From Antarcticimicrobium luteum (lineage in GTDB: Bacteria; Pseudomonadota; Alphaproteobacteria; Rhodobacterales; Rhodobacteraceae): a stretch of 64,000 nt of DNA. Location: the NCBI RefSeq assembly GCF_004358185.1, contig NZ_SMUV01000071.1, positions 186,001 through 250,000 of the forward strand. Reading direction: 5' to 3'. Of this stretch, positions 54,787 through 62,893 are shown one piece after another. The position numbers and the translations under genes were made by a program. The stretch's first letter is position 1. The number at the start of each line of letters is the position of its first letter. A model generated the notes under the pieces. That model saw only the letters and a program-made list of their open reading frames with translations, ran no database searches and was not told the origin of the DNA.

Positions 54787-56982
54787 TCAGCGATTGGCAG
54801 CGCCGCGCCCGAAGATGTCGCGCAGGAGCTGGTTGACCGCGCCGCCGACCCCGCCTTCGGCACCGCCGCCGGTCGCCTCGCCGTCCGGCCGGTGCGGTGG
54901 GATCGGCTCGCGCATCGGCAGCGGCCTGGGCGTGCGCCCCTCATGCACGCGAACCATGGTCTCGTGCCAGATTTCCGCGGGCAGCCCGCTGCCGGTGACG
55001 CCCTTGAGCGGGGTATTGTCGTCATACCCCATCCAGACCCCGGCAACATAGTCGGCGGAAAATCCGATGAACCAGGCATCGCGCGCCTGTTGCGAGGTGC
55101 CGGTCTTGCCCGCCACCTGCCATCCGGGGATCTGCGCCCGGCTGCCGGTGCCCTCGGTGACGACCTTTTCCAGCATCCAGATCAGTTGTTCGGCGGCCTC
55201 GGTGCGGATCACCCGCTCGCCGATGCCGCCGGCGGCGCCGAACAGCGGCGTGTCATCGCCCAGCAGCCGCAGTTCGGTAAGGCCGAAGGGGGTCACCGAC
55301 GAGCCGCCGTTCAGGATTCCCGCATAGGCGCCCGTCATCTCGATCAGCGTGCTTTCCGAGGCCCCCAGCGCCAGCGCCGGACCGGCCGCCAGATCGCTGT
55401 CGATGCCGAACTCGCTGGCGACGATGCGCACCTTGTCGCGCCCGTATTTCTCCGAGGTTTTCACCGCCGGAATGTTCAGTGACTTTTTCAGCGCCTCGGT
55501 CAGCGTGACCCGGCCATAATGCTTGTGGGTATAGTTCTCGGGGCACCACTGGCCCGAGCCGGGAATGGTCATGCAGAATGGCTCATCCACCACCGTGTCC
55601 AGCGGCGAGGCCCCCAGATCCAGCGCGGTGGCATAGACGAATGGCTTGAACGCCGAGCCGGTCTGCCGCTTGGCCTGGGAGGCGCGGTTGAACACCCCCG
55701 AGACCCGCGTCTTGCGCCCGCCCACCATGGCGCGCACGGCGCCGTCGGCGCTCATCACCACGATCGCCGCCTGCGCCTTGGACCCGTCGCTCACCCGCTC
55801 CTGGAACACGAATTTCATCGCCTCTTCGGCCGCGGCCTGGATGTTCTGGTCCAGCGTGGTCTTGATGATCACGTCCTCGGTGGTCTTGTCGCCGAAGAAC
55901 TCCGGCGTCTCGTCCATCACCCAATCGGCGAAATAGCCGCCGGCGCGGGCCGCTGCCGCCTCGGACAGTTCGGCCGGTTGCCTGCGCGCCTGGTCCGCCT
56001 CTGCCGTGGTCAGATAACCCTGATCCTCCATCAGCCCGACGATGACCCCGGCCCGGTTCTGCGCACGGGTCAGGCTGTTGGTGGGCGCATAGCGCGTCGG
56101 TGCCGCCAGAAGACCGGCCAGCATCGCCGCCTCAGACGGGCTAACCTCGGCCGCCGATTTGCCGAAATAGCGCTGGCTGGCCGCCTCGAAGCCGCGGGCG
56201 CCGGCCCCCAGAAAGGCGCGGTTCATGTAGATGGTCAGGATCTCGTCCTTGGAGTACTTGACCTCCATCGCCATGGCATAGATTGCCTCCTTGACCTTGC
56301 GCCACAGTGTGCCCTGACGGCAATTGGCCTCGTATTCCGCCTCGGTCTGGCCGGAACTCGGGTCGAACGGTTCGCCCAGGCACAGCAGCTTGGCCGTCTG
56401 CTGGGTGATGGTCGAACCGCCATGACCGGAAAGCGGTCCGCGCCCCTCGCTCAGGTTGATGCTCACGGCGCTGGCGATGCCGCGCGGGCTGATCCCGAAA
56501 TGGCGGTAGAACCGCTTGTCCTCGGTGGCGATGATCGCGTTCTTGAGATTGGGCGAAACGGTGTCGGAGGTGACCACCCCGCCGAACTGGTCGCCGCGCC
56601 AGGCAAACACGTTGCCGGCGCGGTCCAGCAGCGTGACCGAACCGCGCGCGCGCCCGTCCAGCAGCGTCGCCATCTCCGGCAGCTTGGTATAGTGATAACC
56701 GACGCCGGCGGCGATCAGCAGCGCGATCACCATGCCCATGCGCCAGGAGAACCCCCAGATCAGCCCGAAGATCCAGCGGATCAAGGCCCGGATCGCGCCG
56801 AAGAACCCGCCGCCTCCGCCATTGCTTTTGCGCGGGGCGGATTTGCGCGCTTTGGTCTTTGGCTTTGCCTTGGCCGCGGCCTTGCCGCCGCGCCGCGGCG
56901 TCTTGGCCGCGGATTTGCCGCCGCCGCCCGAGGGGTAGCGTTTATCGGCCACCAGCGGTGTACGACGTGTCTGTTTGGCCAT
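54787..56982 (-). CDS. class A penicillin-binding protein (PBP1A family)
   Basis: 731 residues, inner-membrane peptidoglycan synthase. An ~85-residue Lys/Ala/Gly-rich cytoplasmic tail precedes one membrane helix (MGMVIALLIAAGVGY). Glycosyltransferase motifs EDKRFYRHFGI and GGSTITQQTAK. Transpeptidase motifs SAFK (TGSAFKPF), SLN (KKSLNIPAVK) and KTGTS. A Pro/Gly-rich C-terminus follows. The start at 56982 (MAKQTRR) follows AGGA; longer readings have no support. Divergent from glnK over 255 bases. Confidence 0.93.
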   Translation of the reverse strand: MAKQTRRTPLVADKRYPSGGGGKSAAKTPRRGGKAAAKAKPKTKARKSAPRKSNGGGGGFFGAIRALIRWIFGLIWGFSWRMGMVIALLIAAGVGYHYTKLPEMATLLDGRARGSVTLLDRAGNVFAWRGDQFGGVVTSDTVSPNLKNAIIATEDKRFYRHFGISPRGIASAVSINLSEGRGPLSGHGGSTITQQTAKLLCLGEPFDPSSGQTEAEYEANCRQGTLWRKVKEAIYAMAMEVKYSKDEILTIYMNRAFLGAGARGFEAASQRYFGKSAAEVSPSEAAMLAGLLAAPTRYAPTNSLTRAQNRAGVIVGLMEDQGYLTTAEADQARRQPAELSEAAAARAGGYFADWVMDETPEFFGDKTTEDVIIKTTLDQNIQAAAEEAMKFVFQERVSDGSKAQAAIVVMSADGAVRAMVGGRKTRVSGVFNRASQAKRQTGSAFKPFVYATALDLGASPLDTVVDEPFCMTIPGSGQWCPENYTHKHYGRVTLTEALKKSLNIPAVKTSEKYGRDKVRIVASEFGIDSDLAAGPALALGASESTLIEMTGAYAGILNGGSSVTPFGLTELRLLGDDTPLFGAAGGIGERVIRTEAAEQLIWMLEKVVTEGTGSRAQIPGWQVAGKTGTSQQARDAWFIGFSADYVAGVWMGYDDNTPLKGVTGSGLPAEIWHETMVRVHEGRTPRPLPMREPIPPHRPDGEATGGGAEGGVGGAVNQLLRDIFGRGAANR

Positions 56983-57036
56983 GCCCGATCCTGCCCGATC
57001 TTTTGTTCTGCGCGCAGAATACAGTGCCGCGGATGA

Positions 57037-57576
<540 letters not shown>

Positions 57577-57602
57577 GGCGTGCAACCAAGGGAAACGGAG
57601 CT

Positions 57603-58925
57603 ATGAAACGACTCAATGCATTTGCCGCCGCCGCGGCGCTGATTGCGCTGCCCACGCTGGGCCTGGCGCAGGAGGCAGACGTCACCCCGCCGAACGAGGA
57701 AATCGGCTATATCTTCACCACCTTCATGTTCCTGGTCACCGGCTTTCTGGTGATGTGGATGGCTGCCGGTTTCACCATGCTGGAGGCCGGTCTGGTCCGC
57801 CAGAAGAACGTGACCATGCAGCTGACCAAGAACATCGCGTTGTTCTCGATTGCGGCGCTGATGTACTACCTGATCGGCTATAACCTGATGTATCCGGGCG
57901 ACGGCTGGACCATCAGCGGCGTGATCGGCGCCTTCTCGATGGCGGTGATGGAACCGGTGGGTCTGGCCGGGACCGAGACCGACCTGACCTATGCCTCTGT
58001 CGGATCGGACTTCTACTTCCAGCTGATGTTCTGCGCGACCACCGCGTCGATCGTGTCGGGCACCCTGGCCGAGCGAATCAAGCTGTGGCCGTTCCTGATC
58101 TTCGTTGTCGTGCTGACCGGCCTGATCTACCCGATCCAGGCCAGCTGGAAATGGGGCGGCGGCTTCCTCGATGCCGGTGGGTTCCTCGATTTCGCCGGTT
58201 CGACCGTGGTGCACTCGGTCGGTGGCTGGGCGGCTCTGGCCGGGGCGCTGATCCTGGGTCCGCGTCTGGGCAAGTACAAGAACGGCGCCGTGCATCCGAT
58301 GCTGGGCTCGAACCTGCCGCTGGCGACGCTGGGCACGTTCATCCTGTGGCTGGGCTGGTTCGGGTTCAATGGCGGCTCGCAGCTGTACATGGACACCGCC
58401 GGTAACGTGGCCGACATCAGCCGCATCTTTGCCAACACCAACACCGCAGCCGCCGGTGGCGCCGTCGCCGCGCTGATCCTGACGCAGCTTCTGTACAAGA
58501 AGGTCGACCTGACCATGGTTCTGAACGGTGCGCTGGCGGGCCTCGTCTCGATCACCGCCGAACCGCTGACCCCGGGCCTCGGGGCTGCCACCCTGATCGG
58601 GGCCGTGGGCGGTATCATCGTGGTCTTCGCCGTCCCCTTCCTGGACAAGCTGAAGATCGACGACGTGGTCGGCGCCATCCCGGTGCACCTGTTCGCAGGC
58701 ATCTGGGGCACCATCGCTGTGGTCCTGACCAACTCCGACGCGAGCCTGGGCACGCAGCTCTACTCGATCGTGGTTGTCGGCCTCTTCGTCTTCGTGGTCT
58801 CGGGTGTGGTCTGGTTCGCGCTGAAGATGATCATGGGCATCCGGGTGAGCGAGGAAGAAGAGATCAACGGTCTCGACATGGCCGAGCTTGGCATGGAAGC
58901 CTATCCCGAGTTCTCGAAGGGCTGA
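57603..58925 (+). CDS. amtB: ammonium transporter
   Basis: 440 residues: cleavable signal peptide (to about AQ-23) and eleven membrane helices. The twin channel histidines are in VVHSVGGWAAL and AIPVHLFAGIWG, and the Amt signature FATTAAT-like region FCATTASIVSGTLAERI is present. It imports ammonium under nitrogen limitation and is gated by GlnK, encoded just upstream. A strong terminator follows. Confidence 0.96.
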   Translation: MKRLNAFAAAAALIALPTLGLAQEADVTPPNEEIGYIFTTFMFLVTGFLVMWMAAGFTMLEAGLVRQKNVTMQLTKNIALFSIAALMYYLIGYNLMYPGDGWTISGVIGAFSMAVMEPVGLAGTETDLTYASVGSDFYFQLMFCATTASIVSGTLAERIKLWPFLIFVVVLTGLIYPIQASWKWGGGFLDAGGFLDFAGSTVVHSVGGWAALAGALILGPRLGKYKNGAVHPMLGSNLPLATLGTFILWLGWFGFNGGSQLYMDTAGNVADISRIFANTNTAAAGGAVAALILTQLLYKKVDLTMVLNGALAGLVSITAEPLTPGLGAATLIGAVGGIIVVFAVPFLDKLKIDDVVGAIPVHLFAGIWGTIAVVLTNSDASLGTQLYSIVVVGLFVFVVSGVVWFALKMIMGIRVSEEEEINGLDMAELGMEAYPEFSKG

Positions 58926-58953
58926 GTTTCCTTCCCCTCAGCCTGAATGACTG

Positions 58954-58980
58954 GCCCGGGCGGCAACGCCCGGGCTTTTT
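58954..58980 (+). terminator. glnK-amtB terminator
   Basis: An 8-bp stem GCCCGGGC (58954-58961 with 58968-58975), loop GGCAAC, then TTTTT. It begins 28 bases after the amtB stop. Confidence 0.93.
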
Positions 58981-59081
58981 CGATTCGGCCCGGCCGGTTC
59001 GTGACCCCGGCGCGCGCCGCGCGAACCCGGCCCCGCACCACCGGGAAAAGCGAGTCGCGCTTGGCCATCCGGGCGCGAAAC

Positions 59082-59213
59082 GGGGCATTTCGGGGCCGTT
59101 CTGTACACTCTCGCCAGGGGCGTCCGCGCCCCGCGCGGCACGGTTGGGGAGTTTCAGGCCGGTTTTGTACATTCCGCCCGCACCGGCGCGATTTAGACGG
59201 ATTCGCGGTTAAC
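59082..59213 (-). repeat. paired 26-bp intergenic element, locus 2
   Basis: Reverse-strand copy of the element at 13912-14044. Read on the minus strand: GTTAACCGCG ending at 59213, unit A at 59146-59171 (TGTACAAAACC...GAAACTCCCC) and unit B at 59082-59107, the units again exactly 64 bases apart. The GTTAAC box to unit A distance is 42 here and 43 at locus 1. Function unknown. Confidence 0.75.
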
Positions 59214-59347
59214 ACGTCCGAAAATCGCGCCGGCGCCGCAAGATTTCTTGCGCGCCCTCCGCGGTGGCGCGGCGGCCGCCCGCCGCCGACCCCGAATCGG
59301 CAGCGCGCTGTTGTCAGCGCCCGGCCCGGGCACTAAAGGAGTCCCCC

Positions 59348-60307
59348 ATGACCGCATCGCTTCCCTCCCCCGCTTCGCCGCTGAAGATTGGCACCCGTGG
59401 CTCGCCCCTCGCGCTGGCGCAGGCGCATGAGACGCGCGACCGTCTGGCCGCCGCCTTTGACCTGCCCGCCGAGGCCTTTGAGGTGGTGGTGATCAGGACC
59501 ACCGGCGACGACGCCGCCCTGATCGCCAAGGACCGGCCGCTCAAGGATCTGGGCGGCAAGGGCCTGTTCACCAAGGAGATCGAGGAGCAGTTGTCGTCGG
59601 GCGGCATCGACATCGCGGTGCATTCGATGAAGGACATGCCGGTGGCGCAGCCGGGGGGCCTGGTGCTCGACTGTTACCTGCCGCGCGAGGATGTGCGCGA
59701 CGGGTTCGTCTCGCCCGGGCTGTCCGGCTGGGCCGAGCTGCCGCAGGGGGCCGTCGCCGGCACCTCCAGCCTGCGGCGGCGGGCGCAATTGCTGAACCGG
59801 CGGCCCGATCTGAAGGTGGTGGAGTTCCGCGGCAACGTGCAGACCCGGCTGAAGAAGCTGGCGGACGGGGTCGCCGATTGCACCTTTCTCGCCATGGCCG
59901 GGCTGAACCGGCTGGGGCGCAGCGACGTGCCGGCGACGCCGGTGGAGCCCGAGGCGATGCTGCCCGCCGTGGCGCAGGGCGCGATCGGGATCGAGCGGCG
60001 AGGCAGCGATAGCCGCGTGGCGGATATGCTGGCGGCGATCCATGACGCGGTCACCGCGCAGCGGCTGGTGGCCGAACGGGCGTTTCTGGCCGCTTTGGAT
60101 GGCTCCTGCGAGACACCGATTGCCGGGCTGGCCGAGCTTGACGGTTCCACCCTGCGGCTGCGCGGCGAAGTGCTGCGCCCGGACGGGTCGGAGGCGATTT
60201 CCGACGACGCCACCTGTGCCGTCGAGGATGGCGCCAAGCTGGGCCACGAAATGGCGCTGAAGCTGTTGCAGCAGGCGGGGCCGAATTTCTTTGACTGGCG
60301 CGGCTGA
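59348..60307 (+). CDS. hemC: hydroxymethylbilane synthase (porphobilinogen deaminase)
   Basis: Joins four porphobilinogen units to hydroxymethylbilane in heme and bacteriochlorophyll/cobalamin supply. 319 residues. KIGTRGSPLALAQ at the start, SMKDMP and GTSSLRRRAQL with the substrate-binding arginines, and Cys254 in LDGSCETP which carries the dipyrromethane cofactor. The start follows AAAGGAG. Confidence 0.97.
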   Translation: MTASLPSPASPLKIGTRGSPLALAQAHETRDRLAAAFDLPAEAFEVVVIRTTGDDAALIAKDRPLKDLGGKGLFTKEIEEQLSSGGIDIAVHSMKDMPVAQPGGLVLDCYLPREDVRDGFVSPGLSGWAELPQGAVAGTSSLRRRAQLLNRRPDLKVVEFRGNVQTRLKKLADGVADCTFLAMAGLNRLGRSDVPATPVEPEAMLPAVAQGAIGIERRGSDSRVADMLAAIHDAVTAQRLVAERAFLAALDGSCETPIAGLAELDGSTLRLRGEVLRPDGSEAISDDATCAVEDGAKLGHEMALKLLQQAGPNFFDWRG

Positions 60308-60380
60308 GGCCCCTGACGCCACGCTCCGTTTGACAGCCATTGCCTCTCCCGGCCAGCCTTTGGCGCAGGGAGGAACGGAC

Positions 60381-61328
60381 ATGACAGCGGGAACGACATA
60401 TCTGACGCGGGACGAGATCAGGGGGCTGGCGGAACGCTCGGACGCGATGGGCATCTGGCTGGTGGCGCATTGCTTGGGGACCATCGCGCTGGCGCTGGCG
60501 CTGTTCGGGCTCTGGCCCAATCCGCTGACGTTTATCCTTGCGGTGATGGTGATCGGATCGCGGCAATTGGGGCTGGCGATCCTGATGCATGAGGCGGCGC
60601 ATAATGCGCTGTTCCGGTCGCGGCGGCTGAACGATCTGGTGGGCGAATGGCTCTGCGCCCGGCCGATCCTGGCCGACCTGCCGGCCTATCGCCATTACCA
60701 CCTGACCCATCACCGGTTCACCCAGACCGACAAGGACCCCGACCTTGTGCTGTCGTCGAAATTCCCGACCTCGCGCGCCTCGCTGAAGCGCAAGTTCCTG
60801 CGCGATCTGACCGGGCGGACCGGGATCAAGCAACTGGCGGGGCAGATTGCCCTGTCGCTGCGGCTGGCGGGCGACGAGGATGCCAAGGCCGCCGCCGCCT
60901 CGGATTTCGCGCAGGCGTTCAAGGCGCGCCAGCTCTGGACCGCGCTGCCGGTGTTCGTCGCCGTCATGGTGGCGATGGGGCTGGCGGGCGAGTGGTGGTG
61001 GGGGCTGGCGTTCTGGCTGCTGCCGTACCTGACCTGGTTCCAGTTCGTTCTGCGGGTGCGCAATATCGCCGAGCATGGCGCGACCGAGGAATCGGAGAAC
61101 CCGCTGCAAAACGTGCGCACCACTCTGGCCGGACCCGTCGCGCGGCTGCTGGTGGCGCCCTATTGGGTGAATTTCCATCTGGAGCATCACATGGTAATGC
61201 ATGTGCCCTGCTGGCGGCTGAAGCGGATGCACAGGCTGCTGGTCGCGCGCGGGCTGGGGCCGAGGATGCGGGTGGCGCGGAGTTACTGGCAGGCTTTGGG
61301 CGAGGCCGGGTGGAAACGGCCGGCTTGA
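60381..61328 (+). CDS. membrane fatty acid desaturase family protein
   Basis: 315 residues with four to five membrane segments and the three histidine boxes: HEAAH (70-74), HLTHH (107-111) and HLEHH near 273. These bind the di-iron centre. The substrate may be a fatty acyl chain or a carotenoid-like lipid; the short HEAAHNALF form resembles carotenoid ketolase/hydroxylase relatives as well as desaturases. The start at 60381 follows GGGAGG. Confidence 0.85.
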   Translation: MTAGTTYLTRDEIRGLAERSDAMGIWLVAHCLGTIALALALFGLWPNPLTFILAVMVIGSRQLGLAILMHEAAHNALFRSRRLNDLVGEWLCARPILADLPAYRHYHLTHHRFTQTDKDPDLVLSSKFPTSRASLKRKFLRDLTGRTGIKQLAGQIALSLRLAGDEDAKAAAASDFAQAFKARQLWTALPVFVAVMVAMGLAGEWWWGLAFWLLPYLTWFQFVLRVRNIAEHGATEESENPLQNVRTTLAGPVARLLVAPYWVNFHLEHHMVMHVPCWRLKRMHRLLVARGLGPRMRVARSYWQALGEAGWKRPA

Positions 61329-61396
61329 AGCCTACCCCCCTGAAGCACCACCGAATTTCTGTTTCGCCCAGCCGCAAGCCGGGCCGGGGCTTGCCC

Positions 61397-61462
61397 CCCC
61401 CCGCGCAGGGGGGATCTCCTGACCTAAGCGGCTGCGTTGGGAGGCCCCCGCCTGCGCGGGGG
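61397..61462. terminator. two GC hairpins in the desaturase/PF06684 convergent gap
   Basis: CCCCC(GCGCA)GGGGG near 61397-61413 and CCCCCGC(CTGC)GCGGGGG at 61445-61462. Neither has a clear U-tract. Position between convergent genes suggests transcript ends; such C/G-run hairpins are also common dispersed repeats in alphaproteobacteria. Confidence 0.5.
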
Positions 61463-61474
61463 TGACAGGCTCAT

Positions 61475-62056
61475 TCAGCGCAGACCGTCTTCGCCCTTCA
61501 CGTCTTCCACGGCGAGGCCGCCCATGCGGTGATGGATGCGGCCGCCGCGGCTCATGGCGAGCGCGAAGAGCAGCTCACCGGCGCGGGGGCCGTCGGGGAT
61601 GCCGACCTCCATCGCGTCGAAATGGCTGCGGACATAGGCGGCGTTGATATGGCCGAGCGGCACGTCGATGCGGGTGCCAGGGCCGCCGACCTTCATCGCC
61701 GAGGGGACGATGGCCCTGGCCGCGCCCAGGCGTTCGCGCATGGCATAGCCGCCGGGGACGTGCCAGAGCGCGGTGTGTTCCAGCTCTCCGCCCTCGCCCG
61801 CCAGCCCGGCCTTGCCGTAACCGTCGATCCCTTTGATCCCGCCCATCGCCTCGATCAGCCGATCGGTCATCATCAGGCCGAGCGGTTTGAGATCGTCCAT
61901 CGCCGATTGCAGATCCTCGGTGTAGGTGCCGGCGAAGGGGTTCTTGACCACCGCGAGGATGGCGGCGCGGCGGCGCGGCAGCGCGGGGGGCGGGCCGCCT
62001 TCGTGGTGGATGTCCTCGATGAGGATCATCGTCTTGCGGAGGGGGAAGTCAGGCAT
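61475..62056 (-). CDS. PF06684 'amino acid synthesis' family protein
   Basis: 193 residues. Blocks such as RAAILAVVKNPFAGTYTEDL, GGYGKAGLAGEGGELEHTAL-like and GHINAAYVRSHFDAMEV are those of PF06684, a family with a known fold but no proven reaction. It overlaps the UPF0280 gene by eight bases and is the third gene of the cluster, so it probably works in the same pathway. Confidence 0.82.
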   Translation of the reverse strand: MPDFPLRKTMILIEDIHHEGGPPPALPRRRAAILAVVKNPFAGTYTEDLQSAMDDLKPLGLMMTDRLIEAMGGIKGIDGYGKAGLAGEGGELEHTALWHVPGGYAMRERLGAARAIVPSAMKVGGPGTRIDVPLGHINAAYVRSHFDAMEVGIPDGPRAGELLFALAMSRGGRIHHRMGGLAVEDVKGEDGLR

Positions 62057-62891
62057 GAGTCGGCTCCTTGATCGCGATGAGGTCGGCGGCGCCGAGCATA
62101 CGGGTCTGTCCCGAGAGCGTCAGCAGGGCGGCGTGGATCACCCCGCGGGCGCGGCATGCGCGCGCGAAGGCAAGGCCGCGGGTGAGGGCGGTTTCGGTTT
62201 CCGCCCCGGTCAGCGGGGCGAGGGCGGTGGTCACCGGGCGGTCGCCGAGGTCGCTGTCGGGGGCGAGATCCCGGGCCGGAGTGCGGGTGACCTTGGGGTT
62301 GCCGGGCAGGTCGGTGGCGTTGGCGATCAGGGTGGCGGCGGCGTCGGCCTGAGCCGCCGTTGCGGCCAGCACGGTGACGCTGTCGGCGATGCCGAGCGAG
62401 TGGCTGCGGCCATGGCGGCCGGAGGTGGCGATGCCGCGTGCAGGGCTGTCGGCGGGGATGGTGGCGCGGCCCGTCGTGCCGCCCGCGATGGCGGCGGTGA
62501 AGCTTTGGCCGGGGACAAGATGGAGGGCGATGTCGCCGCCGTTGTTGACATAGGCGCGGGTCAGGTCTCCGGCCTCGGTCATGGCGGCGAGGATGGTGTC
62601 GGCCACCGCTCCGGCGACGGCGGCCATCGGGGTGATGAACGTTGGCCGGTAGGGCGCGGTGACGGCGTGCATGGTCTGGGCGATGGCGCCTTCGGGCTGC
62701 GGGCCGGTGGGCGCGCGCAGCAGCGGGAGTTCGGCGACCAACTCCTCCAGCACGGTCTCGAAACGGGTGGCGGCGGCGCGGAGGGCGGCGTTTCGGCCCG
62801 GGCCTTCGGCGTCGATAATCAGGTCGATCGGGCCGTGGTGCAGGTGCAACCGGCGTGCATCGGGGAGAAAGGCGATCTGCGGCGGGTGCAT
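62049..62891 (-). CDS. UPF0280 (COG2122, ApbE-superfamily) protein
   Basis: 280 residues. FITPMAAVAGAVADTIL and YVNNGGDIALHL resemble the ApbE flavin-transferase core (the GGD segment binds Mg/FAD there). HGRSHSLGIADSVTVLAATAAQADAAAT also has the ApbE look. The family is functionally unassigned. It starts two bases after the reductase-like gene and overlaps the PF06684 gene, so the three form one unit. Confidence 0.82.
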   Translation of the reverse strand: MHPPQIAFLPDARRLHLHHGPIDLIIDAEGPGRNAALRAAATRFETVLEELVAELPLLRAPTGPQPEGAIAQTMHAVTAPYRPTFITPMAAVAGAVADTILAAMTEAGDLTRAYVNNGGDIALHLVPGQSFTAAIAGGTTGRATIPADSPARGIATSGRHGRSHSLGIADSVTVLAATAAQADAAATLIANATDLPGNPKVTRTPARDLAPDSDLGDRPVTTALAPLTGAETETALTRGLAFARACRARGVIHAALLTLSGQTRMLGAADLIAIKEPTHA

Positions 62892-62893
62892 GC

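Larger units (their letters stand above)
58926..59347. other. 422-base gap amtB-hemC
   Basis: No credible gene; the open readings across it differ in frame between repeat units. It holds the amtB terminator, the second copy of the paired 26-bp element (59082-59213), an AAAGGAG ribosome binding site for hemC, and otherwise GC-rich sequence in which I see no firm promoter. Confidence 0.7.

Noticed and set aside
55519-57036. 505-codon plus-strand reading antisense to the PBP
   Set aside because: All PBP catalytic motifs are on the minus strand; no motif in the plus reading.
61397-61462. C/G-run hairpins as ends of a mobile element
   Set aside because: No transposase, no target duplication; convergent gene ends explain them better.
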